Assembly: GCF_006741185.1 (NCBI RefSeq)
Contig: NZ_AP019379.1
Location: 434,001-498,000, forward strand
From: Buchnera aphidicola (Nipponaphis monzeni)
Lineage (GTDB): Bacteria > Pseudomonadota > Gammaproteobacteria > Enterobacterales > Enterobacteriaceae
Direction of reading: 5' to 3'
Length of the DNA stretch: 64,000 nucleotides
The position numbers and the translations under genes are program-made. The notes under the pieces were generated by a model. It ran no database searches. It saw nothing but the letters and a program-made list of their open reading frames with translations, and was not told the origin of the DNA. Shown here in pieces: positions 41,706 to 51,917 of the stretch; position 1 is the first letter of the stretch; every line of letters starts with the position of its first letter.

Positions 41706-42219
41706 ACATTATTATAAAAAATTAAAATTTATATAATTTTATTATATATTTAATATAATAATAATTTAAATAACAACTTAAACATATTTAATATATAAAA
41801 AATTATAATATTAAAAAATAATATGTAATAATATGCAAATATCAAGCAATAATTTTTTAAATTATTACTTTAATAAAAAACAAAATATATAACACAATTT
41901 ATATGTGCCATTTACTACTATAAATATGATGTGTCATTAATAAATAAATTTTTCGAATTAAGTTTAAATTATATATTTATATTGTAATTATTATATAATA
42001 TTTTTAAATAAAAATTCAGTGAATTAACCGTATAAATATATAAATAAAACTATACATAGATTTATTTATATATTTAAAAAATATACAAAAAAGTTTTAAA
42101 AAAATATCTCTTTTATTAAATAAATATGTTATGTAAATAATTTTTTATTATTATATTATAATATAATTTGTCAATTTTTAGCAACAATAAAAATTGTTAA
42201 ATAATTATAAAAAAGATAA
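41706..42219. other. Spacer between convergent nusB and yajR
   Basis: A spacer of 514 bp between convergent genes, unusually long for a gap that needs no promoters. In E. coli thiL and pgpA follow nusB; I see no trace of either. No convincing hairpin or RNA gene. Confidence 0.45.
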
Positions 42220-43410
42220 TCATTTATTTATAATTTTATGCCTAAAATTTGTAATTATATTAAAAATAATACAGAATATTATTATAATAATATTCATATA
42301 AATAGTACTATCAAGACTATACTTATTAAGTAACCAACCATTTATTAAACTACTTACAAACGTTCCTAAAAATTGACTAGTGTTATAAATACTCATAAAA
42401 CTTCCTTTATAACATTTAGGACTTTTCTCATTAATAGCAGTGGGAAGTAATGCTGACATTACAACGTAAATAAAAATAAATATTTGTATGTTTATTAAAA
42501 ATATTTTTGGATTATTTATTACTAACAATCCTATACAGGATAACAATAAAAAACTAATACATAGCAAGTAAAATTTACGTATATTACTATAATTTCGTAT
42601 GTGATATATTATAGGTACTCCTGTAATACAAGCAATAAAAATTATAGTTGAATAAAACATCCAATAATTTTCCTTAGTAATTTTCATTAATATTAAATAT
42701 TCTGGATATATAAAAAAATTAGATGTTAATAAATAACTTATTGAAAAAGTATTTAATAACAATTCTAATAAAAAAACATTTTTTAATAAACGAAAAAGAT
42801 TGATTATAGATATTGACGTATTATTTGTAACATCTTTCACATACATTGGTTTAATAAATTTTATTACTATAGCAATAGATATTATTGTTAATATAGCCAT
42901 TATCCAAAACAAATTATTTAACCCTACAAAGTTAACAATTATTGGAGCAAGTATTATAGAAATAACAAATGTGCAACTAAAGGTAATACCTACACATACT
43001 ATTGCTGCAAGACGATTATCTTTTTTAACTGTTTCAAGTAATAAAGTTATTAAAGCAGATGATATAGCACCTGAACCTTGTAACATTCTACCAATAAAAA
43101 TACCCCATATAGACATTGTACTTGCAGCAATTATGCTACCTATAAAAAATAAAATTAACCCAAAAATTATTACTTTTTCCCTACTAAATTTATCAGATAA
43201 ATAACTAAAAGGTATTTGAAATATTACTTGAGAAAAACTATAAATTCCAATACAAGCTCCAATTAATAACTTATTTGAATTTTGTATAAAGATTCCATAC
43301 ATACTTAAAATAGGTGGTACCATAAACAAACCTACTGTTCTTAAAGCAAAAATAATACATACAATCATTATTAATCTTAAATCAAGATATTTTTTTTTAA
43401 ATTTTTTCAT
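42220..43410 (-). CDS. yajR: MFS transporter YajR
   Basis: A 396-residue major facilitator with about twelve hydrophobic segments. Motif A between TM2 and TM3 reads SYLSDKFSREKVIIFG, and the TM4-5 region has GRMLQGSGAISSALITLL, typical of YajR. E. coli YajR is about 454 residues with a cytosolic C-terminal YAM domain; this protein stops after TM12 and so lacks that domain. Its substrate is unknown. The position beside cyoE matches E. coli. It ends in TGA, one of only two such stops in the window. Confidence 0.87.
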   Translation of the reverse strand: MKKFKKKYLDLRLIMIVCIIFALRTVGLFMVPPILSMYGIFIQNSNKLLIGACIGIYSFSQVIFQIPFSYLSDKFSREKVIIFGLILFFIGSIIAASTMSIWGIFIGRMLQGSGAISSALITLLLETVKKDNRLAAIVCVGITFSCTFVISIILAPIIVNFVGLNNLFWIMAILTIISIAIVIKFIKPMYVKDVTNNTSISIINLFRLLKNVFLLELLLNTFSISYLLTSNFFIYPEYLILMKITKENYWMFYSTIIFIACITGVPIIYHIRNYSNIRKFYLLCISFLLLSCIGLLVINNPKIFLINIQIFIFIYVVMSALLPTAINEKSPKCYKGSFMSIYNTSQFLGTFVSSLINGWLLNKYSLDSTIYMNIIIIIFCIIFNIITNFRHKIINK

Positions 43411-43586
43411 AGAAAATTAAAAAACCTATTTTAATAAAAAATGTAGTAAAAGATACTAATTTAAATTATATAAATTTTTATTTATTTTTTAACGTTAACT
43501 AAAAAACAATATTTTATTATTAAAATAATAATTTTAATAATGGTATAATTAAAAAAAATCATTTATTATATTTGTAAATAATTATA

Positions 43587-43910
43587 ATGTCATCACTATT
43601 TAAATATCCTAAAACAGATTCTAAAAAATATTTAGCATCCTTAAATAAGTGGGATTTATCTATAGCCAAAAAAAATGCAAAAAAAGAATTAATAATAATG
43701 ACTGAAAATCATTGGGAAATCGTATATTTTATAAGAAACTTTTATTCTAAATTTAATCAAACACCCTCTATGCGAATAATAGCTGCAGCAATTTCAAAAA
43801 AGTATCATAAAAAATATACTAGTATATATTTTTTAAAATTATTTCCTAAAGGACCTATGCAGCAAGCTAGTAAAATTGCTGGTATACCATTATCTAATTC
43901 ATGTTTTTAG
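43587..43910 (+). CDS. tusE: Sulfurtransferase TusE (DsrC family)
   Basis: A 107-residue DsrC-like protein (E. coli TusE 109), the last carrier of the TusA-TusBCD-TusE relay that delivers sulfur to MnmA for 2-thiouridine. ENHWEIVYFIRNFYSKFNQTPS and the terminal LFPKGPMQQASKIAGIP arm match E. coli. The penultimate cysteine that carries the persulfide is present (NSCF). It ends in TAG. It is convergent with cyoE, with a strong hairpin between them. Confidence 0.95.
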   Translation: MSSLFKYPKTDSKKYLASLNKWDLSIAKKNAKKELIIMTENHWEIVYFIRNFYSKFNQTPSMRIIAAAISKKYHKKYTSIYFLKLFPKGPMQQASKIAGIPLSNSCF

Positions 43911-43953
43911 TGTATATATTTATTATGATTAGAATAAAAAAATAAATAATGTT

Positions 43954-44001
43954 AATAAAATATAAAACTTACTATTTTAATAGTAAGTTTTATATTTTAT
44001 T
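43954..44001. terminator. 23-bp perfect inverted repeat, bidirectional terminator
   Basis: Arms 43954-43976 and 43979-44001 are perfectly complementary around a TT loop. It lies between convergent tusE and cyoE. The right arm overlaps the last codons of cyoE, whose stop (43977-43979) falls at the loop. The position suggests termination or 3'-end protection for both transcripts. Confidence 0.75.
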
Positions 44002-44834
44002 GAAATCATTAAATCAAAGATAATAACAACAATTAAAGATAATATAAATATATTATAAGCCCACTGAGTATGGTTAATCACTTTATATCCATAAATTGAA
44101 TACAATAGCCAAACTAATTCTATAACATAAAATATCATTAAATCATTTATACTTAAATAATTATGTACAAAAAAAATTGAAGTAACACATACGAAAAATA
44201 TAATACCAGCTACTATTATACTTTTTATTACAAACAAATTATTTATTAACCGGCATACCGGAAGTTTTATTTTTTGATAATCTTTAGATCTATATAAAAA
44301 TATAGCATATGAATGAGGAATTTGCCAAATAGCAAAAATTAAAAACAAGAGAAAAGAACAAAAATTTAACTTATTAGATATAGCTGCTTTACTAATTAAA
44401 GGAATAATTGCACCTGAAATACTACCTACAAACACAGCGTAAGGAGAACTTCTTTTAACATATATACTATATATTACAGTATATATAAACGTTGCCATAA
44501 AACATAACAAACATGTATATAAATTAATAAAATTGTACAAACATAAAAATCCTATAATTCCTAACACAAATGCATAATAATAAGCTTGTTTCACAGTCAT
44601 TTTATTTGTAGGTAAAGTTCTATGACATGTTCTTTGCATTTTTTTATCTATCTTTATATCAATAATATTATTTAATATACAATTGGCAGCAATTATTAGA
44701 GAAACACTTATTAATGTGTACGATAATTTATAAAAATTTACATGTCCATGGGAATATAATAAAAAAGTACTAACTAAAGATAATAAATTACCTATAATAA
44801 TTCCTGGTTTAATAATTGTAAAATAATTTTTCAT
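43977..44834 (-). CDS. cyoE: Protoheme IX farnesyltransferase (heme O synthase)
   Basis: A 285-residue UbiA-family prenyltransferase (E. coli 296) with about nine transmembrane helices, making heme O for the bo3 oxidase. The first aspartate-rich loop is NNIIDIKIDKKMQRT with the TCHRTLP follow-on. The second region has SKDYQKIKLPV. It is the last gene of the cyoABCDE operon, 23 bases after cyoD. Its 3' end is inside a 23-bp inverted repeat. Confidence 0.96.
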   Translation of the reverse strand: MKNYFTIIKPGIIIGNLLSLVSTFLLYSHGHVNFYKLSYTLISVSLIIAANCILNNIIDIKIDKKMQRTCHRTLPTNKMTVKQAYYYAFVLGIIGFLCLYNFINLYTCLLCFMATFIYTVIYSIYVKRSSPYAVFVGSISGAIIPLISKAAISNKLNFCSFLLFLIFAIWQIPHSYAIFLYRSKDYQKIKLPVCRLINNLFVIKSIIVAGIIFFVCVTSIFFVHNYLSINDLMIFYVIELVWLLYSIYGYKVINHTQWAYNIFILSLIVVIIFDLMISIKYKTYY

Positions 44835-44857
44835 AAATAATTTATAGTTTTTATATT

Positions 44858-45187
44858 TTACATAATGACTAAATGATGGTTTAAATCATTCATTATCCAC
44901 ATTGATCCTAAAATAATTATTAAAACCACTATCGCAGAAAATACAAAAATACTAACACTCCAATTATAATCACTAAAATTCGAAATATGTAAAAAATATT
45001 TAATATGAACTATTATTTGAATAATAGATACTAACGTTATAAATAGCAATCGAATATCTTTTAAAAAAATTTGTTCTATAATTATATATAAAGATAAGTA
45101 AGTCAATATTATAGAAATTAATAACCCTAATAGATTATTGTTTAAATAAATATTTTTATAAAAAAAATTTTTAATACGAGTGTTCAT
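44858..45187 (-). CDS. cyoD: Cytochrome bo3 oxidase subunit IV
   Basis: A 109-residue protein (E. coli 109) with three transmembrane segments (about 20-40, 48-68 and 80-100), the assembly and stability subunit of the quinol oxidase. SIIQIIVHIKYFLHIS matches the conserved TM2 region. Its start codon overlaps the cyoC stop in an ATGA, indicating translational coupling. Confidence 0.95.
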   Translation of the reverse strand: MNTRIKNFFYKNIYLNNNLLGLLISIILTYLSLYIIIEQIFLKDIRLLFITLVSIIQIIVHIKYFLHISNFSDYNWSVSIFVFSAIVVLIIILGSMWIMNDLNHHLVIM

Positions 45188-45789
45188 AAAAAAATTCCAA
45201 CTAAATAAACAAAATTAAATATACAGATCCAAATTATATCAATAAAATGCCAAAATAAACCCAAACAAATATAATTTGTTCGCATCCCCTTTGTTAATGG
45301 ATAACAAGATTTACAAATAGTAATTATAATCCATATTAAACCTATAATAACATGAATACAATGTGTACTTAATAAAGTATAATAAGCTGAAAAAAAACTA
45401 TTTGTACTAGGTGTAAAATTATTTATATACAAATTATGAAACTCATTCAGTTCTATACAAACAAAAATTACTCCTAAAAAAAAAGTACATAACAGCAATT
45501 TTAAATTATAATTACAATAATTTTTGTTAGTATAAGATATCATCCCATAACACATAGAACTTAATAATAATACAATAGTTTCTATTGTTATTATGTTTAA
45601 ATTAAAAATGTCTCTAGAAATAAATTTTCCAAAAATACTATTTTTCATAACAAAAAATGTAGCAAACAAAATACCGAAAATAATACAATCACTCATTAAA
45701 TATATCCAAAAACCTAATATTTTTTTTGAATCTATTAGCTGATTATTTTTAATACATACTTTTTTTTTAAATGTTTTATCAAATAACAT
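45184..45789 (-). CDS. cyoC: Cytochrome bo3 oxidase subunit III
   Basis: A 201-residue protein (E. coli 204) with five transmembrane helices. LGFWIYLMSDCIIFGILFAT and THCIHVIIGLIWIII are hallmark heme-copper oxidase subunit III segments, and the C terminus LFWHFIDIIWICIF follows the family. It ends in TGA within the ATGA overlap with cyoD, one of two TGA stops in the window. Confidence 0.96.
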   Translation of the reverse strand: MLFDKTFKKKVCIKNNQLIDSKKILGFWIYLMSDCIIFGILFATFFVMKNSIFGKFISRDIFNLNIITIETIVLLLSSMCYGMISYTNKNYCNYNLKLLLCTFFLGVIFVCIELNEFHNLYINNFTPSTNSFFSAYYTLLSTHCIHVIIGLIWIIITICKSCYPLTKGMRTNYICLGLFWHFIDIIWICIFNFVYLVGIFL

Positions 45790-45804
45790 TTTGCACCTAC
45801 GAAT

Positions 45805-47775
45805 TTAATATTTTAAACGTTTATTTTCAATATTTTGAATTTTTTCTTTAGAAACAAAATAACTAGTATCTTTGTTAAACATTTGTTTGATCCAAAAAAA
45901 TACTATTAAAATAGATGAAATAATAGATAACCACCAAATATGCCAAACATTAGAAAATCCTAATAAAGTACTTAATAAACTAATAAAAAAACCTATCGCA
46001 GTATTTTTAGGCATGTAAAAACCTTTGTAATTTCCATTATTATACGAATAATGTTTCATTGATTTTTTGCGATACCAAAAATCATCTATTTTTTTTACTT
46101 GAGGCAATATTGCAAAATTATAAAATTGTGGAGGGGATTGAGTAGACCATTCTAAAGTACGTCCATCCCAAGAATCTCCAGTTACGTCTAGATATTTTTT
46201 TTTATTTTTAAAAGAAACGTAAATTTGTATAATTTGACAAACCATACCTAATGCAATTAAAAGAGCTCCTAAAAATGAAATAAATAGCATAGAATGAAAT
46301 TCTGTATCTATTTTTTGACTAATACGTCTAGTCATACCCATTAAACCTAAAAAATATAATGGCATAAAAGAAATAAAAAAACCAAATAACCAACACCAAA
46401 AAGTCCTAAATCCCCATTTTTCATTCAAATAAAATCCAAACATTTTAGGAAACCAATAATTAATAGCAGCGAAACATCCAAAAATCACTCCTCCGATAAT
46501 TACATTATGAAAATGAGCAACTAAAAATAAACTATTGTGTAATATAAAATCAGCAGCTGGTAAAGATAATATTACACCAGTCATACCACCAATAGTAAAA
46601 GTAATTAAAAATCCTATCGTCCATAACATACTAGGATGTATTCGAATACGTCCTTGATACATTGTAAATAACCAATTAAAAATTTTAACACCTGTAGGAA
46701 TGGCAATAATCATAGTAGTTATTCCAAAAAAAGCATTTACATTAGCACTTGCTCCCATTGTAAAAAAATGATGCAGCCATACAATAAATGATAATACTGT
46801 AATTACTATAGTTGCCCATACTAAAGAGAAGTACCCAAATAACGACTTTTTAGAAAAAGTTGATACGATTTCAGAAAAAACACCAAATGCAGGTAAAATT
46901 AAAATATATACTTCAGGATGGCCCCAAATCCAAATTAAGTTAACATACATCATTACATTCCCTCCGAGTTCATTTGTAAAAAAATGAAATCCTAAATAAC
47001 GATCTAATGCAAGCAAACTTAAGGTAGCTGTTAATACCGGAAATGAAGCGAGTATTAATATATTAGAACAAAAAACAGTCCATGTAAAAATTGTCATTTT
47101 AAACATTTCCATTCCAACTGACCGCATTTTTAAAATGGTTACTAAAAAATTAATTCCAGTTAAAATAGTACCTATACCAGAAATTTGTAAACTCCAAATC
47201 CAATAATCTACACCTACTCCTGGACTATACTTTATCTCTGAAAGAGGAGGATATGCTAACCATCCAGTTTCTGCAAATTCCCCTACGCCTAAAGAAATGT
47301 TTATTAATAAAGCTCCACTTACAGTTAACCAAAAACTTAGATTATTCAAAAAAGGAAAAGCAACATCTCTAGAACCTATTTGAAGAGGTATAACAAAATT
47401 CATTAAAGCAATAATCAAAGGCATAGCAACAAAAAAAATCATTATAACCCCGTGTACTGTAAATATTTGATTATAATGATGAGCTGGTAAAAAATTTACG
47501 TTATTAAAATTTGAAGACGCAATGAATTGTTGTGTTCTCATCATAAGCGCATCAATAAAACCACGTATCAACATTATAAAACCTAAAACCATATACATAA
47601 TTGCTATTTTTTTATGATCTACAGATGTAATCCAATTATTCCAAAAATATTTCCATTTTTTAAAGTAAGTTATTAGACCTATTAAAAATAATCCAATTAT
47701 AATTATCATCGTATATGTAAACATAATAATAGGTTCATGATATGGTATAGCTGCCATTGTCAATTTTCCAAACAT
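45805..47775 (-). CDS. cyoB: Cytochrome bo3 oxidase subunit I
   Basis: A 656-residue catalytic subunit (E. coli 663) that reduces oxygen and pumps protons. Heme and copper ligands are visible: His in [26 protein letters not shown] (His and cross-linked Tyr, plus the Glu), WLHHFFTMG (two CuB His) and [11 protein letters not shown] (two heme His). The K-channel Lys ([11 protein letters not shown]) and D-channel Asp ([11 protein letters not shown]) remain. It sits between cyoA and cyoC in the usual order. Confidence 0.98.
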   Translation of the reverse strand: MFGKLTMAAIPYHEPIIMFTYTMIIIIGLFLIGLITYFKKWKYFWNNWITSVDHKKIAIMYMVLGFIMLIRGFIDALMMRTQQFIASSNFNNVNFLPAHHYNQIFTVHGVIMIFFVAMPLIIALMNFVIPLQIGSRDVAFPFLNNLSFWLTVSGALLINISLGVGEFAETGWLAYPPLSEIKYSPGVGVDYWIWSLQISGIGTILTGINFLVTILKMRSVGMEMFKMTIFTWTVFCSNILILASFPVLTATLSLLALDRYLGFHFFTNELGGNVMMYVNLIWIWGHPEVYILILPAFGVFSEIVSTFSKKSLFGYFSLVWATIVITVLSFIVWLHHFFTMGASANVNAFFGITTMIIAIPTGVKIFNWLFTMYQGRIRIHPSMLWTIGFLITFTIGGMTGVILSLPAADFILHNSLFLVAHFHNVIIGGVIFGCFAAINYWFPKMFGFYLNEKWGFRTFWCWLFGFFISFMPLYFLGLMGMTRRISQKIDTEFHSMLFISFLGALLIALGMVCQIIQIYVSFKNKKKYLDVTGDSWDGRTLEWSTQSPPQFYNFAILPQVKKIDDFWYRKKSMKHYSYNNGNYKGFYMPKNTAIGFFISLLSTLLGFSNVWHIWWLSIISSILIVFFWIKQMFNKDTSYFVSKEKIQNIENKRLKY

Positions 47776-47835
47776 TCAATAATTTCCTTAAAATTGTATA
47801 GTTACTTTAAATTAAAAAATAATTCTTAATTTAAA

Positions 47836-48687
47836 TTAATGGAATGTATTGATTATCTTAATAAATAATTGAGATTTAACGTTAGAAAAATATTTAACTG
47901 TAGAATATTCTTCAGATATTGATATTTTTTGAAAATCTTGCATAGAATTCAAATGTGTTGGAGAATTACGTACTTTTTTAACCCAATTATTAAAAGATTT
48001 ACTTGATTTTTTTACAATAACTATAAATTTCATTCTTGAAAATCCCAACCCACTAAAATTAGCAGAAATTCCTTTACAATGTCCTGATATATTAGCAATT
48101 AAATGTAAATTAGTTTGCATTCCTGGCATAGCATACATTTGACTACCTAATTGAGGAATAAATAAAGAATTCATTACCGAATTTGAAGTAATTCTAAAAT
48201 TAATTGGTGTATTGACAGGAAAAGCAATTTCATTTATAGTTGCAATATTTTGTTGTGGATAAACAAACAACCATTTCCAATCTAAAGCAATTACATCAAT
48301 AGTGATGGGTTTAGTATTAAAATAACTTATTGATTTATTAGGATCTAACTTGTAAGTTGATTTCCAAGATATGCATGCTAAAATACTAATAATTAAAATA
48401 GGTATACCCCAAATAAAAATTTCTATAATTTTAGAATGTTTCCAATCAGGAGAATATTGTACATGATTTTTATCAGAAGAATACTTTAAAAAAAATACGA
48501 TAGTCATCGTAATAACTGGTATTACAATAATCAACATTAAAATAAAAGCAATAAATATTAATGAATTTTCTTCTTCTCGAATATATCCTTTAGAAATTAT
48601 AGATGAATAAATTTCAGTATTAAGTAAAGTACTAATACTAATTAAAAATAATATTTTTGAAAATCTATTAATAAACATATAATTCAT
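47836..48687 (-). CDS. cyoA: Cytochrome bo3 oxidase subunit II
   Basis: A 283-residue quinol-oxidase subunit II (E. coli 315). A signal-like segment (about 8-24) and two transmembrane helices (about 42-66 and 88-108) precede the periplasmic cupredoxin-like domain. That domain has [39 protein letters not shown] and [11 protein letters not shown]; there are no CuA ligands, as expected. The E. coli lipobox cysteine (LSGC) is replaced, leaving no cysteine in the signal region, and the histidine-rich C-terminal tail is missing. It is the first gene of the operon. Confidence 0.96.
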   Translation of the reverse strand: MNYMFINRFSKILFLISISTLLNTEIYSSIISKGYIREEENSLIFIAFILMLIIVIPVITMTIVFFLKYSSDKNHVQYSPDWKHSKIIEIFIWGIPILIISILACISWKSTYKLDPNKSISYFNTKPITIDVIALDWKWLFVYPQQNIATINEIAFPVNTPINFRITSNSVMNSLFIPQLGSQMYAMPGMQTNLHLIANISGHCKGISANFSGLGFSRMKFIVIVKKSSKSFNNWVKKVRNSPTHLNSMQDFQKISISEEYSTVKYFSNVKSQLFIKIINTFH

Positions 48688-51230
48688 TTTTTAAAATCTC
48701 AATAACACGTATAATGCACGTTGTTAATTAACTATTATTATAGTAACAATAAATCTACACTAATTAAATTATATATGTAAAATTATACATTTAAAATTTA
48801 AGCTATATAACTTAAGTAAGTGAATATATATCGTGACTACTAAAAATTTTATTAAAAATAATTACTATAATTAGTTATTAATTTATTTATTTTAACAAAA
48901 AAATTAAAATAAAATAATTTATTTAAAATCATTTATATAAAAAATATGTGTTTTACAGTAATTTACATTATATTTAGAATAATTATTCTAAATGATAATT
49001 TTTATATAAATTTTAAAAATAAAAAAATAATAAATATATATATCAAACATACGTAACATAATATTATTTATATATAAATTAATTATAGTTTAAAGTTTTA
49101 AAAATATTTATTAACGCCATAAAGGAAAATAAAATATAAAAAAATTTATAACAAACAACAAATTATGCTCTATTTAAAAAATGAATATTAAACATTAAAA
49201 TAATATATTTTATTAATTACTTATACAATTAGTTTCAAACAATTATATTTATATATTATTTTTAAATAATTTAATCAATTTTTTAAATTTATACTATTAA
49301 ATTATTGTTAATATGATTATTTATAGAAATATTTTGTATACAGTATATACACAAATAATATTCATTATTTGTACATTTTATTAAATTAAATAAAAATTGT
49401 TATTTTCTTGAATAAATTACTATTGATCATAAATAATTTTAAATAAACATATCACTAGAGAGTTGTTCATATAAATAAAAACCAATAAACAAACTATTTA
49501 AAAAATATATAAATTACGTAAGTAATTATACTTATAATAATAAAATTTATTAACGTAAAAAATTTAAGTATATATCTATTTTTTAGTAAATTGAATAGAA
49601 TCATTAAATAAAAATATCTGAAAAATTTAAAACAAATAAATGTTTCATTTATATAATATAAGAATTTTTTATCTATATTTTTTAGTTAATTTAGTATCTA
49701 AAAAATTGACTAACTTTTGCTAACAAATAACCATTTAACTAATAATGAATAATATTAATTAAATAATAAATTTTTATTTTTTAAATAAAAATAACTTAAA
49801 AATAAGTAATTAAATTATTGTAAAAAAAAACATTATTCACAAAAAATAACTTTAATAATAAAAACATGTAAACAAAATTATGCAATACTACAACAATTAT
49901 CATTAAAATGATTTACTGATCATGTAATATATGATGTACTACATTTATATTTTAAATAAACACTATGAAAATTATATTGTCAACTATATTTTTAAAATAT
50001 ATTATTATGATCAAAATATTTAAATAAAAAGTTAATAATATATATAAATATTATTTTTTAATAATAAATCAAGCGATAAATATCATATATAATTTTATAT
50101 ATTAAATATAATTAATACTGAAAATTAATAATATTTATATATCATGATAATTTTTATATCTAAACAATATAATTTTTTTTAAAAAATAAATAATAAAGTT
50201 ATGCAAGCATATTTACGCACAAATTAAAACTAAAAAATTTAATCATAAATTTTATTTAAAATATTTAGACATTTCATATATATGTAATTAAAATAATTAA
50301 TTTTAGTATAAAAGCATTGTTTTATTTTAAGTAAGATAAAGCAATGCTTTACGATACATAAATGATTCATGAAATATACTTATAAATATAACATGACATA
50401 TATCTGTAAAAATAATTAGATTATAAAAATAATTAAAAACTATATGTAAAATAATTAAAAATTAATAAAAAATATAAAATTATTGTAAATAAAAAAATTA
50501 AACTTAATAAATTGATATACATAATAAAATACAAAACAAATTTTAAAAAAAATATGTAAAATATCAAACTACTCTACTACCTTAAAAAATCTATTTATTT
50601 AAAAAAATTTTTTAAACACTAAAATATATATTACATTTAAATATATATGATTTTTTATTTTAAAAATAAAAAAAATATATTGTATAATTTTTATGAAAAT
50701 CATTTAATATACATTTGTATATAAAATAAACATTCATCAAATTTGAGAATAAATAATAAATATATTTTTTTAAAAAAAATATATTTAAATAATTCTAACA
50801 AATTAAATTAATTACGTATTAAATTTGTAAAATAATTGATTTATTATTAAATATAATTAAATACTTAACAAGTAATAAATACATAATTATACTTAAATAA
50901 TAAAATTACAAATAATAAGTTTTAAAATAAGTTGTACAAACAGCAAACACAAATATTTCTAAAAAATAGCTACAATTTCTAAAAATATAAATATTTGTAA
51001 TATTTGTTGTAAAATATCAATGTATTCATAACATTTATTTAATTAGTAATTAAACATTTTCTTTGTTTTAAAAATATATTTACTATTACAGTATATCTAA
51101 CATATATTTAATATATTTAGAATTGTTTAATAAATTTTTTATTTTTAAAAAAATTAAAAAAATAATGATTTTAAATAAATAATGTTTATATTAATATATT
51201 GAAAACAATTCTACTATTAAAGGTAATCAA
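48688..51230. other. 2.5-kb gene desert between cyoA and clpP
   Basis: About 2,540 bp with no ORF of note, no tRNA and very low GC. In E. coli and, as I recall, other Buchnera, bolA and tig lie between cyo and clpP, so this is the likely grave of those genes; no alignable remnant is visible to me. It must also hold the cyo and clpP promoters. The strongest structure is a 15-bp hairpin at 50311-50350. Confidence 0.55.
50311..50350. repeat. 15-bp hairpin inside the cyoA-clpP desert
   Basis: Arms AAAGCATTGTTTTAT (50311-50325) and ATAAAGCAATGCTTT (50336-50350) pair along all 15 positions with one G-U wobble, around a 10-base loop. It could be a surviving terminator of a lost gene or a small structured RNA. 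It is about 880 bp upstream of clpP. Confidence 0.6.
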
Positions 51231-51845
51231 ATGTTATTAAACAAATATATTAATTACAATAAACTATTTATACCAACAGTTATTGAAAAAACAGGACAAA
51301 CTGAACGTTTTTACGATATATATTCTAGATTACTTAAAGAAAGAATTATTTTTTTAACAGGTCCTATTAATGATTCAAATTCTAACAATATTATTGCGCA
51401 ATTATTGTTTTTAGAATCAGAAAACCCTAATAGTGATATTTATTTATACATAAATTCACCTGGAGGTATTATCACCTCTGGAATGTCTATTTATGATACA
51501 ATGCAATTTATTAAATCAGATGTAAATACCATTTGTATAGGTCAGGCATGTTCAATGGGAGCTCTAATTTTGGCATCTGGAGCAAAAAATAAAAGATTTT
51601 CCTTACCACATTCTAGAATGATGATACATCAACCTATTGGAAATTTTCAAGGCCAAGCATCTGACGTTGCTATTCATGCTAATGAAATACTAAAAGTTAA
51701 ACATCAAGTAAATAAAATAATGGCTTACCATACCAAACAATCTTTTGAAAAAATAGAAAAAGATACAGAACGTGATCGATTTCTTTCTGCTGATGAAGCA
51801 ATTAAATATGGATTAATTGATAAAATTTTAATTATTAGAAAATAG
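51231..51845 (+). CDS. clpP: ATP-dependent Clp protease proteolytic subunit
   Basis: A 204-residue serine peptidase (E. coli 207) forming the ClpXP chamber. The catalytic triad is S108 ([15 protein letters not shown]), H133 (SRMMIHQP) and D182 ([12 protein letters not shown]). [19 protein letters not shown] is intact. The short N-terminal extension resembles a pro-segment. It lies 72 bases upstream of clpX and ends in TAG. AAAGG precedes the ATG. Confidence 0.98.
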   Translation: MLLNKYINYNKLFIPTVIEKTGQTERFYDIYSRLLKERIIFLTGPINDSNSNNIIAQLLFLESENPNSDIYLYINSPGGIITSGMSIYDTMQFIKSDVNTICIGQACSMGALILASGAKNKRFSLPHSRMMIHQPIGNFQGQASDVAIHANEILKVKHQVNKIMAYHTKQSFEKIEKDTERDRFLSADEAIKYGLIDKILIIRK

Positions 51846-51917
51846 ATATAATAAACTGTCATTATTATTTAAAAGTTTTTTTAACAAAAGAATATTTATT
51901 AAAATAGAGGATGCATA

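Noticed and set aside
42800..43204. 134-codon open frame on the + strand inside yajR
   Set aside because: It lies antisense to a well-supported transporter gene and has no family resemblance. It is a shadow of hydrophobic codons.
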